DNA from: CAWCKS01 sp963763485
Lineage (GTDB): Bacteria; Pseudomonadota; Alphaproteobacteria; Rhizobiales; Xanthobacteraceae
Direction of reading: 5' to 3'
DNA: 64,000 bases
NCBI GenBank assembly: GCA_963763485.1
Contig: CAVXOW010000007.1
Coordinates: 1 to 64,000, forward strand
Part shown: positions 54,175-62,507 of the stretch, in pieces
Position numbering within the stretch: the first letter of the stretch is position 1
Layout: the number at the start of each line of letters is the position of its first letter
The notes under the pieces: generated by a model
Told to the model about the DNA's origin: nothing
What the model saw: only the letters and a program-made list of their open reading frames with translations
Databases searched by the model: none
Position numbers and translations under genes: made by a program

Positions 54175-54531
54175 ATGCAGTACCTTCTGCTGATCTACAA
54201 CAACGAAGCCGAATATGCCGCCCGTCCGCAGGCGGAAGTCGCGCAGACCATGGCCGAGTACGGCACCTTCACCCAGGGCATCGTCCAGAACGGCAATTTC
54301 AAGGGCGGTGAGCGTCTGCGCCCGGTATCGAGCGCGACCACCGTTCGCGTGCGCAACGGCAAGACCATGACCACCGACGGCCCGTTCGCCGAAACCCGGG
54401 AGCAGCTCGGCGGCTACTATATGATCGAGGCCAAGAACCTCGATGAGGCCACTGCGATCGCCGCCAAAATTCCCGGCGCACGCTACGGCTCGGTCGAGGT
54501 GCGGCCGATCTGGCTGATGGGCGAGCAGTAA
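54175..54531 (+). CDS. YciI/DGPF-domain protein, ECF42 partner
   Basis: The 118-residue protein is a ferredoxin-like YCII-domain protein with the DGPF motif: MQYLLLIYNNEAEYAARPQA, then TTDGPFAETREQLGGYYMIE and SVEVRPIWLMGEQ. ATG 54175 follows GGAGT. Such proteins are almost always encoded beside ECF42 sigma factors, as here, and are thought to be under their control. The catalytic or sensing role is unproven; the YciI fold has a conserved His/Asp pair in other members. Confidence 0.93.
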   Translation: MQYLLLIYNNEAEYAARPQAEVAQTMAEYGTFTQGIVQNGNFKGGERLRPVSSATTVRVRNGKTMTTDGPFAETREQLGGYYMIEAKNLDEATAIAAKIPGARYGSVEVRPIWLMGEQ

Positions 54532-54599
54532 TCCAGGCATGCCGAAAAGCTTGCCCTCGGACTTGACCCGAGGGCGGTCGCCGGTGTTCGGATCAGATC

Positions 54600-55850
54600 A
54601 TGCCCAACAAAATGAGCACGAGCCGCACCGAAGCCGTGTTTCGCGCCGAGGCGGGTCGGGTGCTGGCCACCCTGATCCGCCTCGTCGGCGATTTCGAATA
54701 TGCCGAAGATGCGATGCAGGAAGCGTTCACTGCGGCGCTCACGCAGTGGTCGCAGACCAACATTCCCGATAATCCGCGCGCCTGGCTCGTCAACGTCGCC
54801 CGCCACAAGGTGATCGACCGCATCCGCCGCCAGACCTCGTTCCAGAACAAGCAGCGCGAGCTCGAGGCGGAAGCCACGTTGAGCAATCATCCCGCGCCCG
54901 ACGAAATCGACGACGCCGTGCTCGATGACGACATGCTGCGGCTGATCTTCACCTGCTGCCATCCCGCGCTGAACATCGACGCCCAGGTCGCGCTGACCCT
55001 GCGTGCGGTCTGTTCGCTGCCGACCGAAGCCGTGGCGCGCGCGTTCCTGGTCAGCGAGGAGACCATGGCGCAGCGACTGGTACGCGCCAAGACCAAGATC
55101 CGCACCGCGGGCATCCCCTATGAGACGCCGGAGCCCGGCCAGCTTGCCGACCGCATCGATGGCGTGCTCGCCGTCATCTATCTCGTTTTCACCGAAGGCT
55201 ACGCGCCGACGACGGGTTCAGCGGCATTGCGCACCGATCTGTCCGGCGAAGCCATCCGCCTCGCGCGCCTCGTCAACGCTCTCATGCCGGCAACGCCCGC
55301 TATCGAAGGCTTGCTTGCGCTGTTGTTGCTGCACGACGCGCGGCGTGCTGCGCGCACCACCCTCGACGGCGAGATCATCCTGCTCGAACATCAGGATCGC
55401 GCGCTATGGGATGCGGCGCAGATCGAGGAGGGGGCAACTCTGGTCGAACGCGCCCTGGGCGCCAAAGGCGTTCCGAGCACCTATGCCGTGCAGGCGGCGA
55501 TCGCGGCGTTGCACGGCAAGGCAAAAAGCTTCGCTGAGACCGACTGGGCGCAGATCGTCGGGCTCTACGAGGTGCTGCTGAAGCTGCAGCCGTCGCCGGT
55601 GGTGGCGCTCAATCACGCCGCCGCGGTCTCGATGCTCGATGGTCCGGCGAAGGCGCTCAACCTGATCGATTCGCTGGCGGTACGGGAAGGGCTGTCAGGC
55701 TATCACCTGCTGCCGGCGGTGCGCGCCGACCTGTTGCGCCGGCTCGACCGGCGCGACGAGGCACGCGAAGCCTACCACCAGGCGCTTGCCTTGGTGCGCC
55801 TCGAGCCGGAGCGGCGTTTTCTGGAGAAGCGACTGGCGGAACTGGGTTAA
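54600..55850 (+). CDS. ECF42-type RNA polymerase sigma factor with C-terminal TPR-like extension
   Basis: The 416-residue protein has sigma regions 2 (AEAGRVLATLIRLVGDFEYA, EDAMQEAFTAALTQW, WLVNVARHKVIDRIRR) and 4 (LRLIFTCCHPALNIDAQVAL, TLRAVCSLPTEAVARAFLVS, EETMAQRLVRAKTKIR), then about 230 extra residues of helical repeats (DFTPIEGLLALLLLHDARRA-like, DAAQIEEGATLVERALGAKG, AVRADLLRRLDRRDEAREAY). This C-terminal extension is the ECF42 hallmark and is required for activity in characterised members. No anti-sigma gene is beside it; a YciI gene is. ATG 54600. Confidence 0.92.
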   Translation: MPNKMSTSRTEAVFRAEAGRVLATLIRLVGDFEYAEDAMQEAFTAALTQWSQTNIPDNPRAWLVNVARHKVIDRIRRQTSFQNKQRELEAEATLSNHPAPDEIDDAVLDDDMLRLIFTCCHPALNIDAQVALTLRAVCSLPTEAVARAFLVSEETMAQRLVRAKTKIRTAGIPYETPEPGQLADRIDGVLAVIYLVFTEGYAPTTGSAALRTDLSGEAIRLARLVNALMPATPAIEGLLALLLLHDARRAARTTLDGEIILLEHQDRALWDAAQIEEGATLVERALGAKGVPSTYAVQAAIAALHGKAKSFAETDWAQIVGLYEVLLKLQPSPVVALNHAAAVSMLDGPAKALNLIDSLAVREGLSGYHLLPAVRADLLRRLDRRDEAREAYHQALALVRLEPERRFLEKRLAELG

Positions 55851-55972
55851 CCGTTGGCTTCAAGGCCTGCTCAAGGCCTGCTAATGAAGGTCGCGACCGC
55901 CCCGGATTGAACCGGAAGTTGCCGCCCCACGACTATCGGCCTGAGGCATCTGCTTTTCGGACCGTTTGAGCC

Positions 55973-57364
55973 ATGCGCATCCCGTTACCCCTGATTTGCT
56001 CCGCCCTGTCCTGCGCCATCTTCGTGGCGACGCCATCAGGCGTTCGCGCGCAGACCGCGCCCGCGGCCAATTCCACCACCCGCCAGCTGTCCGACGCTCT
56101 GACCTGCAAGGATGACCGCAAGGTCGACGCCGACAAGATGATCGCGGTCTGCACCGCGGTGATCGACAACAGGGACGCCAGTGCGGTCGACCGCCTCGGT
56201 GCACTGCTGGTGCGTTCGACGCGCTATGCCGACAAGGAACAACTCGAGCCGGCGATGGCTGATCTCGATCGCGCGGTGGCGGAGAACGGTTCGAGTTCGC
56301 GACCGTTCCGCCTGCGTGCCGAGGCGTACCGTCGCGCCGGCAAGTATGATCTGGCCCTTCGCGACGCCAACGAAGGTATCCGCCTCGATCCGACCAATGC
56401 CGACGGCTACGAATGGCGCGGCAACATCTTCAACAATACCAACCGATTTGATCGCGCGGTCGAGGACTACGACCAGGCGATCAAGCTCGATCCCGCCAAT
56501 GCGCAGGCGTTCTCCGATCGTGGCGTCGCCTATTACTTCAAGGGCGACTACCAGAAGGCAATCGACGATTACAGCCAGGCGATCAAGCTCGACCCCGATC
56601 GTCCGCGCACCTACTCCAACCGCGGCGCCGCCTACAAGAAGCTCGGCAAGGTTGATCTCGCACTCGTCGATGAGTCAGAAGCGATCAGCCGTGATCCGAA
56701 CACTCCCGAATTCTGGGACAACCGCGGCCTGTCGCACGCCGAGAAGCACGACTACGACCTCGCGATATCGGACTACAACGAGGCGATCCGCCTGCGACCG
56801 CGCGCCAATTTCTACACCAACCGCGCCGACAGCTATAATTTCAAGAAAGAGTATGACGCAGCTCTTGCCGATTACGACGCAGCGCTGCGGCTCAATCCGA
56901 ATTTCGTCCTGGCCCTGAACAACCGCGGCACCGTCTGGCAGGCCAAGGGCGACAACCAGAAGGCGCTTGCCGACTACGATGCGGCGCTGCGCCTCGACGC
57001 CAGCCTCGACAGCGCGATCGTCAACCGCAAGAAGGTCGTGCTCGATCTCGAGCGCAAGGGCGCGCTGATGTCGGTTGCCGCAACCCCGAGCTTCGATTGC
57101 GCTACCGCCAGGCGCGCGGTCGAAAAGGCGATCTGCGCCGATCCGGAACTGAGCCGGCTCGACCGCGACATCGACGTCGCCTACACGCGCGCCTTCGCGC
57201 TTGCAAAGAAGGATTCGACGAAGTCTGCCGAAACGCTGCGCCAGGACCAGCGGAGCTTCATCGCGGACCGCAACGCCTCGTTCGGCCGGTCCGACTATGT
57301 GATCCGCGACGCTATGGAGAAGCGGCTGCAGTCTCTGCAGGTGAAACTGCCGAGCGACGGGTGA
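55973..57364 (+). CDS. exported TPR protein with C-terminal LprI-like (DUF1311) domain
   Basis: The 463-residue protein has a signal peptide (MRIPLPLICSALSCAIFVAT, PSGVRAQ) and nine or more TPRs (RRAGKYDLALRDANEGIRLD, RFDRAVEDYDQAIKLDPANA, KGDYQKAIDDYSQAIKLDPD). The C-terminal domain has FDCATARRAVEKAICADPEL, SRLDRDIDVAYTRAFALAKK, LRQDQRSFIADRNA with two Cys that can pair, as in LprI-type lysozyme inhibitors. A periplasmic scaffold or inhibitor role is possible; not proven. Intact. Confidence 0.88.
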   Translation: MRIPLPLICSALSCAIFVATPSGVRAQTAPAANSTTRQLSDALTCKDDRKVDADKMIAVCTAVIDNRDASAVDRLGALLVRSTRYADKEQLEPAMADLDRAVAENGSSSRPFRLRAEAYRRAGKYDLALRDANEGIRLDPTNADGYEWRGNIFNNTNRFDRAVEDYDQAIKLDPANAQAFSDRGVAYYFKGDYQKAIDDYSQAIKLDPDRPRTYSNRGAAYKKLGKVDLALVDESEAISRDPNTPEFWDNRGLSHAEKHDYDLAISDYNEAIRLRPRANFYTNRADSYNFKKEYDAALADYDAALRLNPNFVLALNNRGTVWQAKGDNQKALADYDAALRLDASLDSAIVNRKKVVLDLERKGALMSVAATPSFDCATARRAVEKAICADPELSRLDRDIDVAYTRAFALAKKDSTKSAETLRQDQRSFIADRNASFGRSDYVIRDAMEKRLQSLQVKLPSDG

Positions 57365-57529
57365 CTACAATTGCTTGTTGTCCGCCGCGACGGCGGACGA
57401 CCGCGAGGATATCGCCTTGATCCAGATCATACCCGCCAGCCGAATTGCGGTGGTTTGCGCCCTTGAACTCGTTTGAGTTCCCGTGACAATGGTGCCGAAA
57501 CAACGCCATGCGCGTTGGGAGAAGGCGCC

Positions 57530-59452
57530 ATGAACAGTCCCGCAAGCAAGAGCCGCTATCACGAGGTCTATGCCCGCGCGCAACGCGATCCCGAAGGCTT
57601 CTGGGCTGACGCGGCGAAAGACATCGACTGGATCGAGCCGGCGAAGAAGATCTTCGATCCCAGCCAGGGTGCCTATGGCCGCTGGTTCACGGGTGCCGTC
57701 GTCAACACCTGCTACAACGCGCTCGACCGCCAGGTTGCCGGTGGCCGCGCCGACCAGGTCGCGCTGATCCACGATTCGCCGCTGACCAACAGCATTTCAA
57801 AGTTCACCTATCGGCAGATGTTGGATGATGTGAAGACGCTCGCCGCCGTGATCCGCGACTTCGGCGTGAACAAGGGCGACCGCGTTATCATCTACATGCC
57901 GCTGGTGCCGGAAGCAGTCATTGCGATGCTCGCCTGCGCGCGCATCGGCGCGGTGCATTCGGTGGTGTTCGGCGGCTTCGCGGCCAAGGAACTCGCGACC
58001 CGCATCGACGATGCCGCACCAAAGCTCGTGCTGTCGGCAAGCTGCGGCATCGAGCCCGGGCGCATCGTGCAGTACAAGCCGCTGCTCGACGAGGCGATCA
58101 AGCTTGCGAAGACGAAGCCGCAGAACTGCCTGATCCTGCAGCGGCCGCAGCACACCTGCGATCTGGTCGCAGGCCGCGACCACGACTGGGCGGCGACTCG
58201 CGCCAACGCGATCGCCGCAAACAAGACCGCCGAGTGCGTGCCGGTGCTCGCGACCGACCCGCTCTACGTGCTCTACACCTCAGGCACCACGGGCGTGCCG
58301 AAGGGCGTGGTGCGCGACAATGGCGGTCATCTCGTTTCGCTGAAATGGTCGATGTTCAACCTCTATGGCGTGAAGCCCGGCGAAATATGGTGGTGCGGCT
58401 CCGATATTGGCTGGGTGGTCGGCCACTCCTACATCGTCTATGGCCCGCTGATTCATGGTGCGACCTCGATCATGTACGAAGGCAAGCCGGTCGGCACGCC
58501 GGACGCCGGCGCGTTCTGGCGGGTGATCTCACAGCACGGCGCGGTCGCGCTGTTCACTGCGCCGACCGCGTTCCGCGCCATCAAGAAGGAAGACCCGAAC
58601 GGCGAGTTGCTGCGCAAATACGATCTCTCGAAATTCCGCACGCTGTTCCTCGCCGGCGAGCGCGCCGATCCGCCGACGGTGGAATGGGCCGAGCAGCAGC
58701 TGAAAGTGCCTGTGATTGATCACTGGTGGCAGACGGAGACCGGCTGGTGCGTTGCCGGCAATCCGATCGGACTTGGGCAATTGCCGGTCAAGCACGGTTC
58801 GCCGACGGTGCCGATGCCGGGCTACCAGGTCGACGTGGTTGATGAGGCGGCAAAGCCGGTCAAGCCGAACACGATGGGCTCGATCGTGATCAAGCTGCCG
58901 ATGCCGCCCGGCTGCCTGCCGACGCTGTGGCAGCAGGACGCGCGCTTCAAGGAAGCGTATCTCACCGAATTCCCCGGCTACTACAAAACCTCCGACGCCG
59001 GTTACAAGGACGAGGACGGCTACGTCTGGGTGATGGGCCGCACCGACGACATCATCAATGTTGCCGGCCACCGGCTCTCAACCGGCGGCATGGAGGAGGT
59101 GCTCGCCTCGCATCCTGATGTTGCCGAATGCGCCGTGCTCGGCATCAAGGACGATTTGAAGGGCGAGGTGCCGTGCGGCTTCGTGGTGTTGAAGTCAGGC
59201 GTGACGCGTTCGCCTGGCGATATCGAGCGCGAAATCGTCGCCTTGGTGCGCGAAAAAATCGGCCCCGTCGCGGCGTTTAAGCTCGCGATCACGGTAGCGC
59301 GGCTGCCGAAGACGCGCTCCGGAAAAATCCTGCGCGGCACCATCAAGAAGATCGCCGACGGCGACAGCTGGACCATGCCGGCGACCATCGAGGACCCCAA
59401 GGTCTTGGACGAGATCGGCGCCGAGCTGAAGGACAGGGGCGTCGGAGCGTAG
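57530..59452 (+). CDS. prpE: propionyl-CoA synthetase (acyl-CoA synthetase) PrpE
   Basis: The 640-residue enzyme belongs to the ANL superfamily: the AMP-binding P-loop YTSGTTGVPKGVVRD, the middle motif WWQTETGWCVAGNP, DEDGYVWVMGRTDDIINVAG, and the catalytic Lys in PKTRSGKILRGTIKKIADGD. The start MNSPASKSRYHEVYARAQRD with QRDPEGFWADAAKDIDWIEP matches propionyl-CoA synthetases rather than Acs. It activates propionate (and acetate more slowly) to acyl-CoA using ATP. GGGAGAAGG precedes ATG 57530. Intact. Confidence 0.92.
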   Translation: MNSPASKSRYHEVYARAQRDPEGFWADAAKDIDWIEPAKKIFDPSQGAYGRWFTGAVVNTCYNALDRQVAGGRADQVALIHDSPLTNSISKFTYRQMLDDVKTLAAVIRDFGVNKGDRVIIYMPLVPEAVIAMLACARIGAVHSVVFGGFAAKELATRIDDAAPKLVLSASCGIEPGRIVQYKPLLDEAIKLAKTKPQNCLILQRPQHTCDLVAGRDHDWAATRANAIAANKTAECVPVLATDPLYVLYTSGTTGVPKGVVRDNGGHLVSLKWSMFNLYGVKPGEIWWCGSDIGWVVGHSYIVYGPLIHGATSIMYEGKPVGTPDAGAFWRVISQHGAVALFTAPTAFRAIKKEDPNGELLRKYDLSKFRTLFLAGERADPPTVEWAEQQLKVPVIDHWWQTETGWCVAGNPIGLGQLPVKHGSPTVPMPGYQVDVVDEAAKPVKPNTMGSIVIKLPMPPGCLPTLWQQDARFKEAYLTEFPGYYKTSDAGYKDEDGYVWVMGRTDDIINVAGHRLSTGGMEEVLASHPDVAECAVLGIKDDLKGEVPCGFVVLKSGVTRSPGDIEREIVALVREKIGPVAAFKLAITVARLPKTRSGKILRGTIKKIADGDSWTMPATIEDPKVLDEIGAELKDRGVGA

Positions 59453-59470
59453 GGGTGGGATCACGAATCT

Positions 59471-59577
59471 GCTCCCTCCCCCCTTGTGGGGGAGGGTTGG
59501 GGAGGGGGGGCCATCGAGGGACTGAAATCTCTCGCAGCCACCCCCACCCCTAACCCCTCCCCACAAGGGGGAGGGGA
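59471..59577. repeat. inverted GC-rich repeat element between prpE and monooxygenase
   Basis: CTCCCTCCCCCCTTGTGGGG... (59472-59510) faces its inverted form CACCCCTAACCCCTCCCCAC... (59541-59577), with a 30-base spacer. Elements like this are scattered through Bradyrhizobium-type genomes. It can form a large hairpin after prpE. Confidence 0.7.
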
Positions 59578-59615
59578 AAAGGATAAATCCAAGTCATCAC
59601 AGGTTGGCGCAACGC

Positions 59616-61136
59616 ATGCAGCACACCCAGGTTCTCATCGCAGGGGGTGGGCCTGTCGGCCTGATGCTGGCGACGGTGCTGGGCCGATTTGGCATCCGCA
59701 CCATGCTGGTCGAGCGCAACGCGGCCACCACGCGCCATCCGAAGATGGACATCACCAACGGGCGCAGCATGGAGCTGTTCCGCCGCTTTGGCCTGGTCGA
59801 TGCCCTGCGCAAGGCGGCGGTGCCGGAAGAAAATCCGTTCGACGTGTCCTGGGTCACGACGATGTCCGGACACGAGCTGCATCGCTTCCGCTATCCAAGC
59901 CCGGTTGAAGCGCGGCGCATCATCCTTGAGCACAATGACGGCACGCAGTCGCGCGAGCCGCCGATGCGCGTGTCGCAGGTCGAGATCGAACCGGTGCTGA
60001 AGCGAGCGGCGGAGACCTGCCCGAGCGTCGATGTGCGGTTCGGGGTCGCGTTCGAGGATTTTCGCGAGGACGCCGACGGCGTTACCGCGACGCTGCGTAA
60101 CTCGGCGACCGGCGATACGGAAGAGGTGCGTTGCGACTATCTCGCCGGCTGCGATGGCGGCGGCAGCCGCGTCCGCGAGGTGCTTGATATCGCGCTCGAC
60201 GGCACCTTCAAGGTGGCGCAGCGCTACATGGTGCATTTCCGCTCGACCGCGCACCACATCCTGCAGCGCTGGGGCATTGCCTGGCACTACCAGGCGGCGT
60301 TCGCCACCTTGATCGCGCAGAACGACAAGGACATCTGGACTCTTCAAGCCCGCCTTCCGGCGGACGCCGCGCCGGACCGCGTCGATCCAGCTGAGATCGT
60401 GAGGACGTTTTGCGGCGCGCCGTTCGATTACGAGGTGCTGGTCGCCAATCCCTGGACGCCGCATCTGCTGCTGGCGCAATCATACGGCCGTCAGCGCGTC
60501 TTCCTCGCCGGCGACGCGGCGCACCAGTACATCCCGACCGGCGGCTACGGCATGAACACCGGAATCGGCGATGCCGTCGATCTCGGCTGGAAGCTGGCGG
60601 CAACGCTGTCGGGCTTCGGCGGGCCAAACCTGCTCGACTCCTACGAGAGTGAGCGGCGTCCGGTCGGTTACCGCAATCGCGAGGCCTCGGCTGGCCACAC
60701 CAAGGTGCGGCTCGCGATTGCCGAGTCCTACCGGGAAGCTTTTGCGGGCGGCTCGCCGCTGACCGAGGCAGGCCGTGCCGCGCTGGGGGCGAAGATTGCC
60801 GCACACGGCAACGCCGAGAACGAAAGCTACGGCATCGAATTTGGCTACGTTTACGATCGCTCGCCAATCGTCGTTGCCGAGGCCGGCGCCGTGCCGCCGT
60901 CCGATCCCGTGCATTACATGCCGACCACGATGCCCGGCGCCCGGCTGCCGAGCACTTTTTTGAGCGACGGCCGCGCGCTGTTCGACCGGCTCGGCCCGTG
61001 GTTCACGCTGGTGAATTTCGGTGGCATGGACGCGACGCCATTCGTTGTCGCCGCCGAGCGCGCAAAGATCCCGCTTGGCGTGCTGTCGCTGCAGGAGCCG
61101 GGGCTCGAGCGCGTTTATGGCCGTGACGCTTCCTGA
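59616..61136 (+). CDS. FAD-dependent aromatic monooxygenase (PheA/TfdB type), probably truncated by a frameshift
   Basis: The 506-residue reading frame has the FAD-binding GxGxxG (VLIAGGGPVGLMLATVLGRF), the DG motif region (DYLAGCDGGGSRVREVLDIA) and the second FAD motif (VFLAGDAAHQYIPTGGYGMN, TGIGDAVDLGWKL). The frame stops at 61136 after ERVYGRDAS, but one base earlier in phase it runs on as FLIRPDQHIAWRGSETSTGD, AAKVLARALGCEQA to a TAA at 61234, with the normal C-terminal thioredoxin-like end of this family. A missing C near 61127 is the probable cause, giving a full length of about 538. ATG 59616 is used; TTG/ATG upstream is possible. Substrate unknown (phenols, aromatic polyketides). Confidence 0.88.
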   Translation: MQHTQVLIAGGGPVGLMLATVLGRFGIRTMLVERNAATTRHPKMDITNGRSMELFRRFGLVDALRKAAVPEENPFDVSWVTTMSGHELHRFRYPSPVEARRIILEHNDGTQSREPPMRVSQVEIEPVLKRAAETCPSVDVRFGVAFEDFREDADGVTATLRNSATGDTEEVRCDYLAGCDGGGSRVREVLDIALDGTFKVAQRYMVHFRSTAHHILQRWGIAWHYQAAFATLIAQNDKDIWTLQARLPADAAPDRVDPAEIVRTFCGAPFDYEVLVANPWTPHLLLAQSYGRQRVFLAGDAAHQYIPTGGYGMNTGIGDAVDLGWKLAATLSGFGGPNLLDSYESERRPVGYRNREASAGHTKVRLAIAESYREAFAGGSPLTEAGRAALGAKIAAHGNAENESYGIEFGYVYDRSPIVVAEAGAVPPSDPVHYMPTTMPGARLPSTFLSDGRALFDRLGPWFTLVNFGGMDATPFVVAAERAKIPLGVLSLQEPGLERVYGRDAS

Positions 61137-61246
61137 TCCGTCCCGACCAGCATATCGCCTGGCGCGGATCGGAGACATCGACGGGCGATGCGGCGAAGGT
61201 GCTGGCCCGCGCGTTGGGCTGCGAGCAGGCGTAATCGCAAAACAAA

Positions 61247-61269
61247 ATGCCCGGCGCAGCGCCGGGCAT
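61247..61269 (+). terminator. hairpin terminator shared by monooxygenase and trcR
   Basis: ATGCCCGGCG (61247-61256) and CGCCGGGCAT (61260-61269) form a 10-bp stem with a 3-base loop. AT-rich bases on both sides (AAAACAAA before, TAAATTAATTT after) let it serve both converging genes. Confidence 0.75.
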
Positions 61270-61311
61270 CCTAAATTAATTTATGGGTTGCGCAACGCGC
61301 GGAGGAGAAGA

Positions 61312-62022
61312 TTACTCCTCCTCGTCCTTCTTGCCGCCACCGAGCTGCTTCAGCTTGGCGAACACCGCGGCGTCGTCGGCCTGCTCGCGGCTCTTTTCGC
61401 TGAAGCTGCCGACTGGCTCAGGCACGGCCTCTTCCTTGCGCGTGGTTTCTGACGCCGGCAGCAGCGTCGCGCCGCTCGAAGCTTCGACCACCGGCTTCTC
61501 CTTTGCAGCGCGCGACACCTCGAAGTCGAGGTCGATCTGGCTGCACAGGCCGAGCGTCACCGGGTCCATCGGGGTCAGCTGCGACGCGTTCCAGTGGGTG
61601 CGGTCGCGGATCGAGGCGATCGTGGTCTTGGTGGTGCCGACGAGCCGCATGATCTGGGCGTCCTTCAGCTCGGGGTGGTTGCGCACCAGCCAGAGAATGG
61701 CGCTCGGGCGCTCGTGGCGGCGCGACACCGGGGTGTAGCGCGGGCCCTTCTTGCGCGCCGGCGCCGGCAGGCGGACCTTGGATTCCTGCAGTTTCAGGCG
61801 GTACTCCGGATCGGCTTCACCGCGGCCGATCTCGTCGCGGGTCAGTTGCCCCATGGAGATGGGGTCCGAGCCCTTGATGCCCTGGGCGGCGTCGCCGTCG
61901 GCAATCGCCTGGATCTCCAGCGGGTGCATCTTGCAGAAATCGGCGACCTGGTCGAACGACAGCGCGGTATTGTCGAGCAGCCACACGGCAGTCGCTTTGG
62001 GCATCAGCGGGGCGTTGCTCAT
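61312..62022 (-). CDS. trcR: cell-cycle transcriptional regulator TrcR (DUF1013)
   Basis: The 236-residue protein is MSNAPLMPKATAVWLLDNTA, LSFDQVADFCKMHPLEIQAI, DPEYRLKLQESKVRLPAPAR, LWLVRNHPELKDAQIMRLVG, TTKTTIASIRDRTHWNASQL, with an acidic C-terminus (KLKQLGGGKKDEEE). It is the conserved alphaproteobacterial TrcR protein that binds promoters in the CtrA/GcrA network. AGGAGAT precedes ATG 62022. Its presence fits the CtrA-like boxes seen upstream of the sugar-transferase genes. Confidence 0.92.
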   Translation of the reverse strand: MSNAPLMPKATAVWLLDNTALSFDQVADFCKMHPLEIQAIADGDAAQGIKGSDPISMGQLTRDEIGRGEADPEYRLKLQESKVRLPAPARKKGPRYTPVSRRHERPSAILWLVRNHPELKDAQIMRLVGTTKTTIASIRDRTHWNASQLTPMDPVTLGLCSQIDLDFEVSRAAKEKPVVEASSGATLLPASETTRKEEAVPEPVGSFSEKSREQADDAAVFAKLKQLGGGKKDEEE

Positions 62023-62507
62023 GGCAAATCTCCTTCTGTCCTCGCCCGCCCCTCTTTGGGAGGGCGAAGTGGTTCGTCATCGGTGATGACTGGAATTGCT
62101 GCGTATATAGGCGGTCGGAAGCCCTGTATGCAATGGGATTTGGCCATCCGTTAAGGCCACCGCGGGCCTTGCCTTGACTTGGCTGATCGGGAGGGCCAAT
62201 TCGGGGGTGCTCATTGATCGTTCGCCGGTTCCTGGACGGCCTCGACAGCGGGCTGGTATCACCGAATCGCTGCGGTTCCGGCGGATTTCGCAAAGCTTAA
62301 CCGGCGAAAATGCCCTATAAGGCGGTCGAAATCGCATGTTTCAGCCAGATTTGTCCGACCAAACCAATCACCCTCGTCGCGAGACTTAATCCTGGAGCAT
62401 GATCCGGAAAAGTGGATACGGTTTTCCGACGAGATCATGCTCAACTAAGAAGCCGCCAGATCTGTTGCCCCGTTCAAGTCCGAAGCCTGAAAAAGAGACC
62501 GCTACCT
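62023..62507. other. intergenic region between trcR and ispH
   Basis: The gap is about 485 bp and contains the promoter of both genes and a palindromic repeat (listed separately). No gene, tRNA or riboswitch is recognised. Confidence 0.5.
62395..62442. repeat. palindromic intergenic repeat
   Basis: GAGCATGATC opens and GATCATGCTC closes a 48-bp element with a central GGAAAA/TTTTCC pair. This element type recurs in Bradyrhizobium-like intergenic DNA and can form a long hairpin. Confidence 0.7.

Noticed and set aside
53653..54540. 295-codon minus-strand frame opposite the IclR and YciI genes
   Set aside because: It is the antisense shadow of two clear genes in GC-rich DNA; no conserved motif.
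59550..60479. 309-codon minus-strand frame opposite the monooxygenase
   Set aside because: Shadow frame; the plus-strand monooxygenase has full FAD motifs.
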